Shown: one piece after another, positions 36,823 to 44,884 of the stretch
Numbering within the stretch: position 1 is the stretch's first letter
How the letters are laid out: each line of letters opens with the position of its first letter
NCBI RefSeq assembly: GCF_041530365.1
Contig: NZ_CP168034.1
Location: forward strand, 1,054,001 to 1,118,000
Reading direction: 5' to 3'
From: Capnocytophaga sp. ARDL2
Lineage (GTDB): Bacteria > Bacteroidota > Bacteroidia > Flavobacteriales > Flavobacteriaceae
DNA length: 64,000 nucleotides
Notes under the pieces: model-generated
Told to the model about the DNA's origin: nothing
What the model saw: the letters and a program-made list of their open reading frames with translations, nothing else
The model's database searches: none
Program-made: the position numbers and the translations under genes

Positions 36823-37761
36823 TCAAAGACACCCAGAATAGGGTAAACTTTTGATGTAATCTTCCATAAACTGCCAATCGGGACAGGTGGCACCTGTGGG
36901 CGTTTTGGTAATTGGAAGTTTGATTTGATGTTTCGCTAATGTTTTTTGGCGATATTGACGACCATAAGCACATTTATAACTATCATTATTTATCAGAGTA
37001 GAAATAAATATTTTCGCAAATTGTGAAATTTTCTCATTTTTTAATACCAAAATATTGTCATCACAACAAAATTCATAGTTTCTAAAACAAGAAAAACCAA
37101 ACATATCTATTGTGATAGCATTATTATACCTTGTCATTTCTTTATTGGAAATATAACAAGCTACCCCCTCATTTTCTTTTCCTGCCGTAATAAAAGGAAT
37201 ATTGCCTTTTTCTCTATCAGGTTTTGTTAACCTTGTACCCCTTGAAACTTTAAACAAATCACTCAATAAGAACCATTCCCATTTTCTTTCGTCTAATGAA
37301 ATTTTATTGTTGGAAAGGGGCTGTTGGGATAATTCATATTCAGTTTCCTGATTTTTGATTTCATTGGGTAATTTATCAAAAGTTGGGACTAAAATGTTTC
37401 TTAAAGTCCTGTTTGCTGCTCTTCCATAATTATAACGATATTTATTTTGCTCAATTACATAGCAATAATAAAGCATTGCTGTTTTTGAAAGTTCTTTTTT
37501 GGGTTTAGCTATATAAACATCTCTTCCACTATAATATTCATATTCGTGAAAAAAGGTTGTTAGTACGCTACCACTTGCGGCAATACTTAAAGTATTTGCT
37601 GGATTTGGAGTTATATTTTCTATTGGCTTTACATTACAATTAATTCCATTATTTGTTGATTGTCTTGAAACAAAAGGGATTCCTTTTTCGGTAACTTCAC
37701 AATTTACAACTTCCAAATTAACACCATACCAAATATCAAAAATCTCGTCTAACCTTACCAT
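36823..37761 (-). CDS. BcgI-like specificity (S) subunit
   Basis: 312 residues with two TRD-like halves. The first starts DEIFDIWYGVNLEVV. The second starts WEWFLLSDLFKVSRGTRLTKPDREKGNIPFITAGKENEG, the classic TRD opening. The region ALITIDMFG-like NNAITIDMFGFSCFRNYEFCCDDN is typical of S subunits that partner BcgI-type fused methylase-nuclease proteins. The ATG overlaps the upstream stop codon. It sets the target of the RM protein encoded before it. Confidence 0.85.
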   Translation of the reverse strand: MVRLDEIFDIWYGVNLEVVNCEVTEKGIPFVSRQSTNNGINCNVKPIENITPNPANTLSIAASGSVLTTFFHEYEYYSGRDVYIAKPKKELSKTAMLYYCYVIEQNKYRYNYGRAANRTLRNILVPTFDKLPNEIKNQETEYELSQQPLSNNKISLDERKWEWFLLSDLFKVSRGTRLTKPDREKGNIPFITAGKENEGVACYISNKEMTRYNNAITIDMFGFSCFRNYEFCCDDNILVLKNEKISQFAKIFISTLINNDSYKCAYGRQYRQKTLAKHQIKLPITKTPTGATCPDWQFMEDYIKSLPYSGCL

Positions 37762-39620
37762 TATTCAATATTGTTTAAAAATTTGAATGCTACATATTCT
37801 TTGATTTTCTTTATAAAATCCTCGTCGGTCAATGTAGAATAATCGGTTTCCATATAGGCTTCGGCACACCATTCGTCTTCGCCTTTTACTTCTTGCCTTA
37901 CGGAAAGCCCCGCGATTTCGTCCAAATTGCGATAAGCCGAAAGCCAACGCTCTTTGATGTTGTTGTACTGATTTCGTGCGTCTATCCTACCAAGATTTTT
38001 TCGCTTTTCAAATCCGTCGTCTTTAAAATAGCCAAACCAAGTTTTTCTACCCTCATTAGGTTTGTTTGCTTCAAAAACCATTACACAAGTTACCACTCCC
38101 ACTGGGTAAAACAAATCATCAGGCATAGACAAAACCGCTTTCAGATGATGTTTGGCTAAAATTCTGTTTTTTACTGCAATTAATTCTTTTTCATTCTTAA
38201 TGGCACAACTCATTTGCACAATGGCCACCACGCGTCCGTTTTGTGGTGCGACCATTTCCAAGGCGTGTTCTATGAATTTCATTTGTCCGTCAGAGCCTAC
38301 ATTATATGGCGGATTGAGGAAAGCAACCGTAGGTTTGTGAGGTATAATAAAAGGCGTACAATTGAAGCAATCTCCATTATAAATATTGGTTTTTCCATCG
38401 CCACGAAGCATCATATTGGAACAAGTGTAAGTGTACATTTGTGGCAACATTTCCACACCACAAAGTTGCTGACTTTTGATTTTGTACTTTTTATCCTCAT
38501 CACTTCCAGCAAGAGCAAACATTCTTTTCATTCCTGCAATAAGAAAACCTCCTGTTCCACAACAGCAATCATACAATACATCATCTTTGCTTATATTAGA
38601 AAGGTCGCAAAACAAATCGGTAATATGTTGAGGTGTAAGTACCAAACCTAAACTCTGTTGAGTTCCTGCATAACGAATAAACTCGGAATAAAATTTTCCC
38701 AATACATCAAATCCTTTTTCTTCTTTGGAAAGCAAAGGATAAATATTTTGATATAGATAAGAAATGACTTCTGTTTTTAATACTCCCAGAGTAGTTTTGG
38801 TTTGTCGGGTTTTGGTATTTCTTATTGTATCACTACTGAATAAAACGGTTGCGTTGAGTTTGCTATATTCAGCCAACATTTGAGGAATATTCCGTACTCC
38901 ACTAAGGTTAATCACTTGATTATCTGCTTCTAAAATTGCCTTTGTAAGAGCATCAGTAGTTGGGTAAGAGGTAAATGAATTTCTGAAAGGCTCATAAGTT
39001 AATGCCAGAAGAATGGCACTTACCAAAGTACAGCGTTCGTTTTCTTGGATAGAATAAGCGTGAAATAACTCATTGAGATATATCGCTTTATCAACGATGT
39101 TAATATGTAAAAGTGTATCAGCAAAATGTTCGTTTCGGAAATATTTCAGATAACTATTGATGGAACGGAGTTCTCTGTCGTTTTCTAATTTTTCGTAATC
39201 AGAATTGCCTTTTTTCCAAAGAAAATGCGACACGCTAAGGTTATCTTTCGTTTCGCCACTTACAGCAATAGCAAGAACATTGAACTCTCGGCTCAATATT
39301 TTGGAATAGTGCAACACGCCATCTACGGCATAATCACGGATATTTTCCTGTTTAGTAGAGTTCTTACTTTCGTGTTTGCTAATCTCCGCCTTGGTTTCTA
39401 TTACGATGATGTAATCGCTATTAGTAGGGAAAGTAATAATGAAATCAGGACGACCTTTGCCTGATTTTCCTGTTTTGGTAGCTCCTTTCAGCAATTCGTC
39501 AATCAATATATTTGCTGACTGTTGTCTTTCCAAAATTACTTTTATGGTTTTATCGGAAAAAAGAGGATCATTTTTGAAATGGTCATAAACAATGTTTTCC
39601 GTAAGTGTTTCATTTGCCAT
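37761..39620 (-). CDS. BcgI-like fused restriction nuclease and N6-adenine methyltransferase
   Basis: 619 residues. The N-terminal part is a PD-(D/E)XK nuclease: GRPDFIITFP (D59) and VIETKAE (E75, K77). The methyltransferase follows with motif I DCCCGTGGFL and motif IV NPPYNV. Type IIB BcgI-like enzymes cut on both sides of the target and need the S subunit. The gene's own leader and the S gene overlap show an operon in the order RM-S. An unrelated third R-M system in the window. Confidence 0.88.
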   Translation of the reverse strand: MANETLTENIVYDHFKNDPLFSDKTIKVILERQQSANILIDELLKGATKTGKSGKGRPDFIITFPTNSDYIIVIETKAEISKHESKNSTKQENIRDYAVDGVLHYSKILSREFNVLAIAVSGETKDNLSVSHFLWKKGNSDYEKLENDRELRSINSYLKYFRNEHFADTLLHINIVDKAIYLNELFHAYSIQENERCTLVSAILLALTYEPFRNSFTSYPTTDALTKAILEADNQVINLSGVRNIPQMLAEYSKLNATVLFSSDTIRNTKTRQTKTTLGVLKTEVISYLYQNIYPLLSKEEKGFDVLGKFYSEFIRYAGTQQSLGLVLTPQHITDLFCDLSNISKDDVLYDCCCGTGGFLIAGMKRMFALAGSDEDKKYKIKSQQLCGVEMLPQMYTYTCSNMMLRGDGKTNIYNGDCFNCTPFIIPHKPTVAFLNPPYNVGSDGQMKFIEHALEMVAPQNGRVVAIVQMSCAIKNEKELIAVKNRILAKHHLKAVLSMPDDLFYPVGVVTCVMVFEANKPNEGRKTWFGYFKDDGFEKRKNLGRIDARNQYNNIKERWLSAYRNLDEIAGLSVRQEVKGEDEWCAEAYMETDYSTLTDEDFIKKIKEYVAFKFLNNIE

Positions 39621-39671
39621 ACTTTTTACTCATTTTCAGCACGGCAAATATTCTGATTTAAGCATAAAAAA

Positions 39672-39764
39672 AGCGTAGCTGTTTCGTATTTGCTTATTTA
39701 CCAAAAGGTTCCGCCAAGAACCTAACACACAAATAAGCACGAAACAGCCCACGCTAATAGCGTG
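39672..39764 (-). promoter_or_regulatory. Nested stem-loop in the leader of the BcgI-like operon
   Basis: AGCGTAGCTGTTTCGT (39672-39687) pairs with ACGAAACAGCCCACGCT (39739-39755) with two mismatches. Inside it GGTTC (39707-39711) pairs with GAACC (39718-39722). A 6-bp hairpin CACGCT/AGCGTG lies at 39750-39764 and would compete with the outer stem. If transcribed from 39891, this is a structured 5' leader. Confidence 0.6.
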
Positions 39765-39890
39765 AGCCTTCGTGAACCTATTCTCGTGTGTTTAAAAAAT
39801 TTGGCGGATTTTTTGGTGAGAATAAAAGCCGAAGCTCGTTATATCGTTATGTTAATTAAAAACTATTTCTTTGTCTTAATTCTTTTTTTG

Positions 39891-39898
39891 CAAAGGTA
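39891..39898 (-). promoter_or_regulatory. Putative -7 element of the BcgI-like operon
   Basis: TACCTTTG on the minus strand. It would give a leader of about 265 bases before the RM start at 39620, unusually long. Confidence 0.5.
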
Positions 39899-39944
39899 TA
39901 ATTTTTTTGGTAAAAAAATTTGTATGTGATATTTTTTATTGCCA

Positions 39945-40044
39945 ACTGGCTCAAAGTGAATAAAGAAGCTGTTTTACCTCTTATCCACCGCTGGAAAACT
40001 TCCAAAAATCCACACACCCAATGGATTATAAAACGAACTACGAG
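39945..40044 (+). repeat. Direct repeat C2 at the right edge of the BcgI-like module
   Basis: A second copy of the alkylation-repair gene 3' end (translates KVNKEAVLPLIHRWKTS, HTQWIIKRTTRKIEL), here without the rest of the gene. It carries what looks like the native stop codon region. Confidence 0.9.
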
Positions 40045-40135
40045 AAAAATTGAACTATAAGTAATTTTGTCCCTTTTTTCCTATTTCATCCTTCTGCTTC
40101 AAGATAATTTTGCTAAAAATTAAAATTCAGAAAAA

Positions 40136-40513
40136 ATGAAATTAAATGCAGGAATTATCACCGAAAAATTAGCGGAAACAAAAGCCTTTTACACCGAAAT
40201 TTTAAACTTTGGGGTAACTTTTGAAAACGATTTTCATCTTTTGCTCCACACACCCAACCAAGAGGCGGAAATCAGTTTTTTGCTTCCCAACCACCCAAGC
40301 CAACAGCCTATTTTTCAGCTTCCCTTTCAAAATCAAGGTGTATATATCACCATCGAAGTAGAAAATGTAGATGAGATTTATAGAGAATTGAAAGCTAAAA
40401 ACATACCCATAGAAATTGAGCTACGAAACGAACCTTGGGGCGATAGACATTTCGCTATCAAAGACCCTAATAACATCGGTATCGACATAGTAACCTACAC
40501 AAAACCTGAATAA
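40136..40513 (+). CDS. VOC superfamily (glyoxalase/bleomycin resistance) protein
   Basis: 125 residues with the paired beta-alpha-beta-beta-beta modules: LAETKAFYTEILNFGVTFEND and VENVDEIYRELKAKNIPIEIELRNEPWGDRHFAIKDPNNIGIDIV. Metal-binding positions are not complete enough to assign an activity. It is a single gene with a bidirectional terminator after it. Confidence 0.85.
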   Translation: MKLNAGIITEKLAETKAFYTEILNFGVTFENDFHLLLHTPNQEAEISFLLPNHPSQQPIFQLPFQNQGVYITIEVENVDEIYRELKAKNIPIEIELRNEPWGDRHFAIKDPNNIGIDIVTYTKPE

Positions 40514-40564
40514 TAATGAATATTATTTCCTAGAAATAACATTGACTTACAAGCAAATAAGTAG

Positions 40565-40586
40565 CTGTCCGAAAAATATTGGACAG
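40565..40586. terminator. Bidirectional terminator between the VOC and MerR genes
   Basis: CTGTCC and GGACAG form the stem; T-run on the plus side, A-run on the other. Confidence 0.7.
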
Positions 40587-40589
40587 TTT

Positions 40590-40895
40590 TTATATCTTCA
40601 ACTTCCCAAAGGTTTCGCTAATCATTTCTATTCGTTTTTTAACTTTTTCGGCGGAAGCGTCAAGGGTGTAGCCTTCGTCTAAAAGTTCCTTGATGAGAAG
40701 CATTTTTTTGATGTTTTTGTAATCGTAGCGGCGGTTTTTACCCTCCTCTTCGGTCAGACTTTTGATGATGCCTTTGTCCTCCCAATAGCGGATTTGTCGG
40801 GTAGGAATGCCTGTAATTTGCGATACTTCACCGATGCCTACTACTAATTTTTCCAAAAACTCAAAATCAAAACAAAGGTCTTTATTTTCTTCCAT
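40590..40895 (-). CDS. MerR family transcriptional regulator
   Basis: 101 residues. VGIGEVSQITGIPTRQIRYWEDKGII is the MerR helix-turn-helix and wing start, followed by YDYKNIKKMLLIKELLDEGYTLDAS and a short dimer helix. There is no C-terminal effector domain, so it may respond through its short tail. It faces away from the 41126 operon and probably controls both from the shared 230-base gap. Confidence 0.88.
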   Translation of the reverse strand: MEENKDLCFDFEFLEKLVVGIGEVSQITGIPTRQIRYWEDKGIIKSLTEEEGKNRRYDYKNIKKMLLIKELLDEGYTLDASAEKVKKRIEMISETFGKLKI

Positions 40896-40924
40896 TTTGT
40901 AGAAATTATTAACATAAGATGATG

Positions 40925-40932
40925 CAAATGTA
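40925..40932 (-). promoter_or_regulatory. Putative -7 element of the MerR gene
   Basis: TACATTTG on the minus strand, 29 bases before the MerR start. Confidence 0.45.
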
Positions 40933-41060
40933 CTTTGTTTGAAGGTATTTTACAAATTTATTCTTTTACAAAAATACTTAAATGATTGATATATAACATT
41001 TAACAAAACAAAATTGTAAATAAATTCTAATAATTGTTGTTTATTTAAAAATAAAGCGTT

Positions 41061-41087
41061 TATTTTGCATTTGTAAATAATTTACAA
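41061..41087 (+). promoter_or_regulatory. Promoter and palindromic operator upstream of the 41126 operon
   Basis: TATTTTG (41061-41067) is a near-consensus -7 element. TTGTAAATAATTTACAA (41071-41087) is a perfect 17-base palindrome directly after it. Further TTGTAAAT half sites occur at 41014 and, inverted, near 40950. Likely operator of the MerR regulator. Confidence 0.6.
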
Positions 41088-41125
41088 TAAAGGGAGTTTT
41101 AAAGTAATTTAAAAACAATAAGAAA

Positions 41126-41752
41126 ATGAAGTATCTAATTTTAATTTTGACAGCTATGAGCACATTTTTTCATCAAGCAGACGCACAGAAACTAAGTTTT
41201 GAACAAGCTAAACCATATTTGGAGGCTTTTCAAAAAAGTATTGAAATCCCCAAAGAATATCAATTTCATTCGGTGGAAAAGGTGAAAATTGACAAGGTAA
41301 CGGCTTATCTGTTTCGTTACGAAAAGACAGAAAATAAAGGAATGCGTGGCGAACATTTTTCGTTTGTAATTTCTGAAAAAGAGAAAAAAATATTGGGCTT
41401 TACCCTTATGGACAAACGCTATTCAGAGGAAAAATGGCTTTCAAAACAGGAAACTGAACAAGTTGCCAAGAAATTCCTGCAAGAAATAGATAATACACTT
41501 GCAGAGGGTTTGAAAAACCTTTGGATAGAACCACATAATGAAGAGATTATCATAAATGGGAAATCATTGTCAATCAACGGAATGAAATACAAATGTTTTC
41601 GTCCTTCACATAATGACTACGCTTGGGTAATCGTGGGTTCAGACAGGACAATTATTACTTTTGAACGCGATATACTTTGGGACAATCACCAACAAAAACG
41701 CATTACCGAAAAATGGCTGCACGACAATTGGAAAATTAAAAACAATAAATAA
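41126..41752 (+). CDS. Secreted protein of unknown function
   Basis: 208 residues with a signal peptide (YLILILTAMSTFFHQADAQ). The rest is soluble, with alternating charged and aromatic segments such as FRYEKTENKGMRGEHFSFVISEKEKKILGF and a WVIVGSDRTIITFERDI strand. No family recognised. It heads an operon with an SDR and a small membrane protein under the MerR-linked promoter. Confidence 0.7.
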   Translation: MKYLILILTAMSTFFHQADAQKLSFEQAKPYLEAFQKSIEIPKEYQFHSVEKVKIDKVTAYLFRYEKTENKGMRGEHFSFVISEKEKKILGFTLMDKRYSEEKWLSKQETEQVAKKFLQEIDNTLAEGLKNLWIEPHNEEIIINGKSLSINGMKYKCFRPSHNDYAWVIVGSDRTIITFERDILWDNHQQKRITEKWLHDNWKIKNNK

Positions 41753-41758
41753 CTAACA

Positions 41759-42532
41759 ATGAACTTATTGCAAAATAAAAACGCCGTCATCACAGGCGGA
41801 AGTGATGGCATTGGCTTGGGTATTTCGGAGGCTTTTGCTCAAAATGGAGCAAACTTAATTTTAATAGGTAGAAACACAGATAAACTGGAAAAAGCGAAAC
41901 TACAATTAGCAAAATATCCTGTTGTAATTCATTTAATATCAGTTGATTTGAGTGATACGAATCAAATTGATTGGATTTCAGAAGAAATTACAAAATATTG
42001 CCCCAAAATAGATATTTTGGTCAATAACGCAGGAATCGGGAAGTTTGTCCCTTTTTCTGAAACCGATGAAACGATTTTAGATTTACATCTGAACCTCAAT
42101 GTAAAAACACCTTATCTGCTGACACAAAAACTCTTGCCTCAACTTGTTGAAAGCAAAGGAAATGTAATTAATATTTCGTCTTATTTCGCTCACAGAATGT
42201 TGGTGGGGAGAACTACTACGGCATATTCTATAACCAAAGGAGCAATAAATGCTTTCACGAAATCATTAGCTTTTGAAGTTGGAAATCTAGGCGTTCGGGT
42301 CAATGCCATTGCTCCAGGAAGCATTTCTACACCACAGTTTGACCGCAATTTGGCAAGTTTACCCACCGAAAAGCAAGTCGCTTTTCACGAAATGGTAAAA
42401 AACATTTATCCTCTTGGGAAAATCGGAAATGTGGAAGACATTGGTAAAATGGCGGTTTTCCTTGCCTCAGATAATGCCAATTGGATTACAGGAGCAATAT
42501 TTGCCGTAGATGGCGGACTTACAACAAATTAA
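41759..42532 (+). CDS. Short-chain dehydrogenase/reductase
   Basis: 257 residues: GGSDGIG cofactor loop, NNAGIG, catalytic serine in NISSY, YSITK (Tyr-x3-Lys) and the C-terminal ITGAIFAVDGG. A complete NAD(P)H-dependent SDR, cytosolic. Substrate unknown; related enzymes include 3-ketoacyl reductases. Six bases after the secreted-protein gene. Confidence 0.92.
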   Translation: MNLLQNKNAVITGGSDGIGLGISEAFAQNGANLILIGRNTDKLEKAKLQLAKYPVVIHLISVDLSDTNQIDWISEEITKYCPKIDILVNNAGIGKFVPFSETDETILDLHLNLNVKTPYLLTQKLLPQLVESKGNVINISSYFAHRMLVGRTTTAYSITKGAINAFTKSLAFEVGNLGVRVNAIAPGSISTPQFDRNLASLPTEKQVAFHEMVKNIYPLGKIGNVEDIGKMAVFLASDNANWITGAIFAVDGGLTTN

Positions 42533-42546
42533 AAAAACAATTCACA

Positions 42547-42753
42547 ATGAAAGAATTTAAAAAGACACTTGTATTTGTGTTTTTCATAGCTACACCACTT
42601 TGCTTGGTGAATAGTCTGATTTTCAACGGAAACAGTTGGTGGTCAGCTTTTTGTTTGAGTTATATAGTATCTGTCCCTCAGGCGATTGTATATGTTACTA
42701 TTATTAAGTGGATTACAAAAAGAAATAGTAAAAATAATACAATTTTGAAATGA
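42547..42753 (+). CDS. Small two-helix membrane protein (DUF2798-like)
   Basis: 68 residues from ATG 42547. Two hydrophobic helices (TLVFVFFIATPLCLVNSLIF and WWSAFCLSYIVSVPQAIVYVTIIKW) and a Lys-rich tail. It resembles short DUF2798 proteins. Last gene of the MerR-linked operon. Confidence 0.65.
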   Translation: MKEFKKTLVFVFFIATPLCLVNSLIFNGNSWWSAFCLSYIVSVPQAIVYVTIIKWITKRNSKNNTILK

Positions 42754-42792
42754 ATAAATGAAATAATTAAAAAACATTATTAAACAACGAAA

Positions 42793-42814
42793 AACGCCCC
42801 AATTAAGGGGCGTT
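42793..42814 (-). terminator. Terminator of pirin-DoxX copy 2
   Basis: AACGCCCC/GGGGCGTT stem with a 6-base loop, T-run on the minus strand. Confidence 0.8.
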
Positions 42815-42835
42815 GTAATTCTGATTTTATTTGTT

Positions 42836-43246
42836 TTAATCCCACTGATTATTCGTAGATACAGCGTATTTCCCACCGCCTGTAAAGGCTAATGCCAAAG
42901 CTCCGAAGAGGAACAATCCTACAAGTTCTGCCACCCAACCGCCGTGCTGTGTGAGGGCAAAAAGGTTGTCGTATCCTAAGAACAGAATCATTAAACCTGT
43001 GGCTGCCAATACCAATGCCGAGATACGTGTACGGAAACCAATTACGATGAGGAGCGGTGCAATAATTTCTCCCACAAAAACACCATAGCTGATAAACGTT
43101 GGTAATCCTTTGGCTTCCAAGAGCGACTGAATGTACCCCAACGCTCCTGAATTTAGTAATTTATGGATTCCGTGTGGAATCATTAATAATCCTACGGAAA
43201 GACGAAGAATTAAAAGTCCTAAATCTTTGTTTTGAAATATACTCAT
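42836..43246 (-). CDS. DoxX family membrane protein, copy 2
   Basis: 136 residues, identical to copy 1 except Thr in GLPTFIS. Four membrane helices. Same 13-base spacing after the pirin gene. Confidence 0.92.
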   Translation of the reverse strand: MSIFQNKDLGLLILRLSVGLLMIPHGIHKLLNSGALGYIQSLLEAKGLPTFISYGVFVGEIIAPLLIVIGFRTRISALVLAATGLMILFLGYDNLFALTQHGGWVAELVGLFLFGALALAFTGGGKYAVSTNNQWD

Positions 43247-43259
43247 CGTAATTTAATTT

Positions 43260-44069
43260 TTATGGTAACTGCATTGGTACTTCCATCAATAGAATTTGTG
43301 AATCCTCAAGTGCTTCTAAATCAAATTCTGAAGTATCGTAAATTCCGTAACCATCTCTTTGATCTAATACTTGGTCGCCTATTTTTGCTTTTCCTTTGAT
43401 AACGAATACATACACCCCATTACCTTCTTTATTTAGCTTGTATGTTTTTGAGTTTCCTGCGGTAAAGTTTGCCATATTGAACCACGCATCTTGGTGAATC
43501 CATACGCCTGCATCATCAGGGTTAGGGGATAGGATTTGTTGGAAATCGTTGATTTTCTTATCTTTTTCGATGTCAATTTGGTCATAGCGAGGGGTAACTC
43601 CCATTTTACGAGGTAAAATCCAAATTTGCAAGAATTTCACGGTTTCACCTTGGTTGCCATTCATTTCGCTGTGCATAATTCCTGTTCCGGCACTCATCAC
43701 TTGGATTTCTCCTTTGCGGATAATCCCTTCGTTGCCCATACTATCACCGTGTTTCAGGTCGCCCTCCAAAGGAATACTGATGATTTCCATATCGCGGTGG
43801 GGGTGTGTTCCGAAGCCCATTCCACCTTTTACGGTATCGTCATTCAATACACGAAGAACACCGAAGTTCATTCTCTGTGGGTTGTAATATTCTGCAAAGC
43901 TAAAAGTGTGGTAACTATTTAACCATCCGTGATTTGCGTGTCCTCTGCTGTCTGCTTTATGATAAACTGCTTTCATTTGATTGTTATTTTTATTGTTTGA
44001 ATTTGTTTTTTGTCCGAAACTGCAACTGCTCAAAAGTGCTGCACTTAAAAATAGTAAAATTTTTCGCAT
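43260..44069 (-). CDS. Pirin family protein with lipoprotein signal, copy 2
   Basis: 269 residues. Differences from copy 1 are in the signal (MRKILLFLSAALLSSC) and NKEGN in place of NKQGN. All metal ligands are kept. The near-identity over the whole unit shows a recent duplication or gene conversion between the arms. Confidence 0.9.
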   Translation of the reverse strand: MRKILLFLSAALLSSCSFGQKTNSNNKNNNQMKAVYHKADSRGHANHGWLNSYHTFSFAEYYNPQRMNFGVLRVLNDDTVKGGMGFGTHPHRDMEIISIPLEGDLKHGDSMGNEGIIRKGEIQVMSAGTGIMHSEMNGNQGETVKFLQIWILPRKMGVTPRYDQIDIEKDKKINDFQQILSPNPDDAGVWIHQDAWFNMANFTAGNSKTYKLNKEGNGVYVFVIKGKAKIGDQVLDQRDGYGIYDTSEFDLEALEDSQILLMEVPMQLP

Positions 44070-44104
44070 CGATTTAATTTTTTAATACTTCGTTATTGAT
44101 CATG

Positions 44105-44133
44105 CAAAGATACTACGGACATCCACGGTCAAA
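44105..44133 (-). promoter_or_regulatory. Promoter of pirin-DoxX copy 2
   Basis: TTTG, 17 bases, TATCTTTG on the minus strand, as in copy 1. Confidence 0.55.
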
Positions 44134-44280
44134 CATTGATGTAAATCAAGAAAGGATACTCTTTGAAACAACTTATCTTTTTTGTGTTCTAATTTATTGA
44201 AATATAAAGAATTAATTATTCGTTTTAAAAGAACAGAATTTATATAAACAAGGCAAATGTAGAGGTTTTATTGATTATAT

Positions 44281-44395
44281 ACAAGGGGAGATGCTTTATT
44301 ATCACATGGCAGATTCCACTAGTAAGTCAATTTTATTTTACAAAAATATTTACAGAACATTAGCAATAGACGATTTTTTAAAAGCAAATCCCTAA
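44281..44395. other. Gap beside inverted repeat arm 2
   Basis: About 115 bases beyond the arm, to the stop of the 44396 gene. I see no gene or clear signal in it. Confidence 0.4.
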
Positions 44396-44878
44396 TTACC
44401 CATTGATCTGTAATAGCTTAGAAACATCTTCGGCGTGGATTCGGCAATAGTACATCACATAAGCGATATAAGGAACAAAAAGCAAAATACTCCATAGTAA
44501 TCCTTTGGCAAACGCCTGATAATTTGCGTTTTTCACAAAAAGATAAATCACCCATACAATGTTCAAAGTCATCACGATATGCGACATTTGAGCAAAAATA
44601 TTGGCTCCGCTCCAACCAAAAGTAAACATTCCCATCGTTCCGAAATAATACATCGGCAAGAGGGCAAGAGGCAACAAAACTGCTTTTTTCTTCCATATAA
44701 ACAGCAAAAAACAAAGCAAATAGACCAAACTTGAAGGCGAACAAGCGTTGAAGATTGCCCATTGTAACAGACTTACTTTCAGTTCTGTAAAGAAATACCA
44801 CGAGCCACTGAGTGTCAGCAATAACAGCAAAAAAGCCAACACCATTCCGATTGTTTTTTCTTTTTTTGTAAGTGTCAT
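44396..44878 (-). CDS. Multi-pass membrane protein of unknown function
   Basis: 160 residues, about five helices (TIGMVLAFLLLLLTLSGSWYFF, SLVYLLCFLLFIW, AVLLPLALLPMYYFGTMG, IVMTLNIVWVIYLFV, GLLWSILLFVPYIAYVMYY). No family recognised. It follows an AraC/GyrI-type regulator gene by 6 bases on the same strand and may be its target. Confidence 0.7.
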   Translation of the reverse strand: MTLTKKEKTIGMVLAFLLLLLTLSGSWYFFTELKVSLLQWAIFNACSPSSLVYLLCFLLFIWKKKAVLLPLALLPMYYFGTMGMFTFGWSGANIFAQMSHIVMTLNIVWVIYLFVKNANYQAFAKGLLWSILLFVPYIAYVMYYCRIHAEDVSKLLQING

Positions 44879-44884
44879 AGCTAA

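Larger units (their letters stand above)
39621..40135. other. Region upstream of the BcgI-like operon: structured leader, promoter, repeat
   Basis: 515 bases with no gene. It contains a nested palindrome (39672-39764), an upstream part (GAGAATAAAAGCCGAA complementing GTGAACCTATTCTC), a minus-strand -7 element at 39891-39898 and the direct repeat C2 (39945-40044), then the start region of the VOC gene at 40136. Confidence 0.6.
42788..44280 (-). repeat. Inverted repeat arm 2 (pirin-DoxX unit)
   Basis: Reverse-complement counterpart of 20431-21921, with the same gene order, promoter motif and terminator. The 21 kb between the arms could be inverted by recombination. Confidence 0.9.

Noticed and set aside
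38214..38651. 145-residue plus-strand frame inside the RM gene
   Set aside because: Antisense to conserved methyltransferase motifs; no independent support.
39621..39898. Integron attC site
   Set aside because: The palindrome lacks the paired RYYYAAC/GTTRRRY core sites, and there is no integrase.
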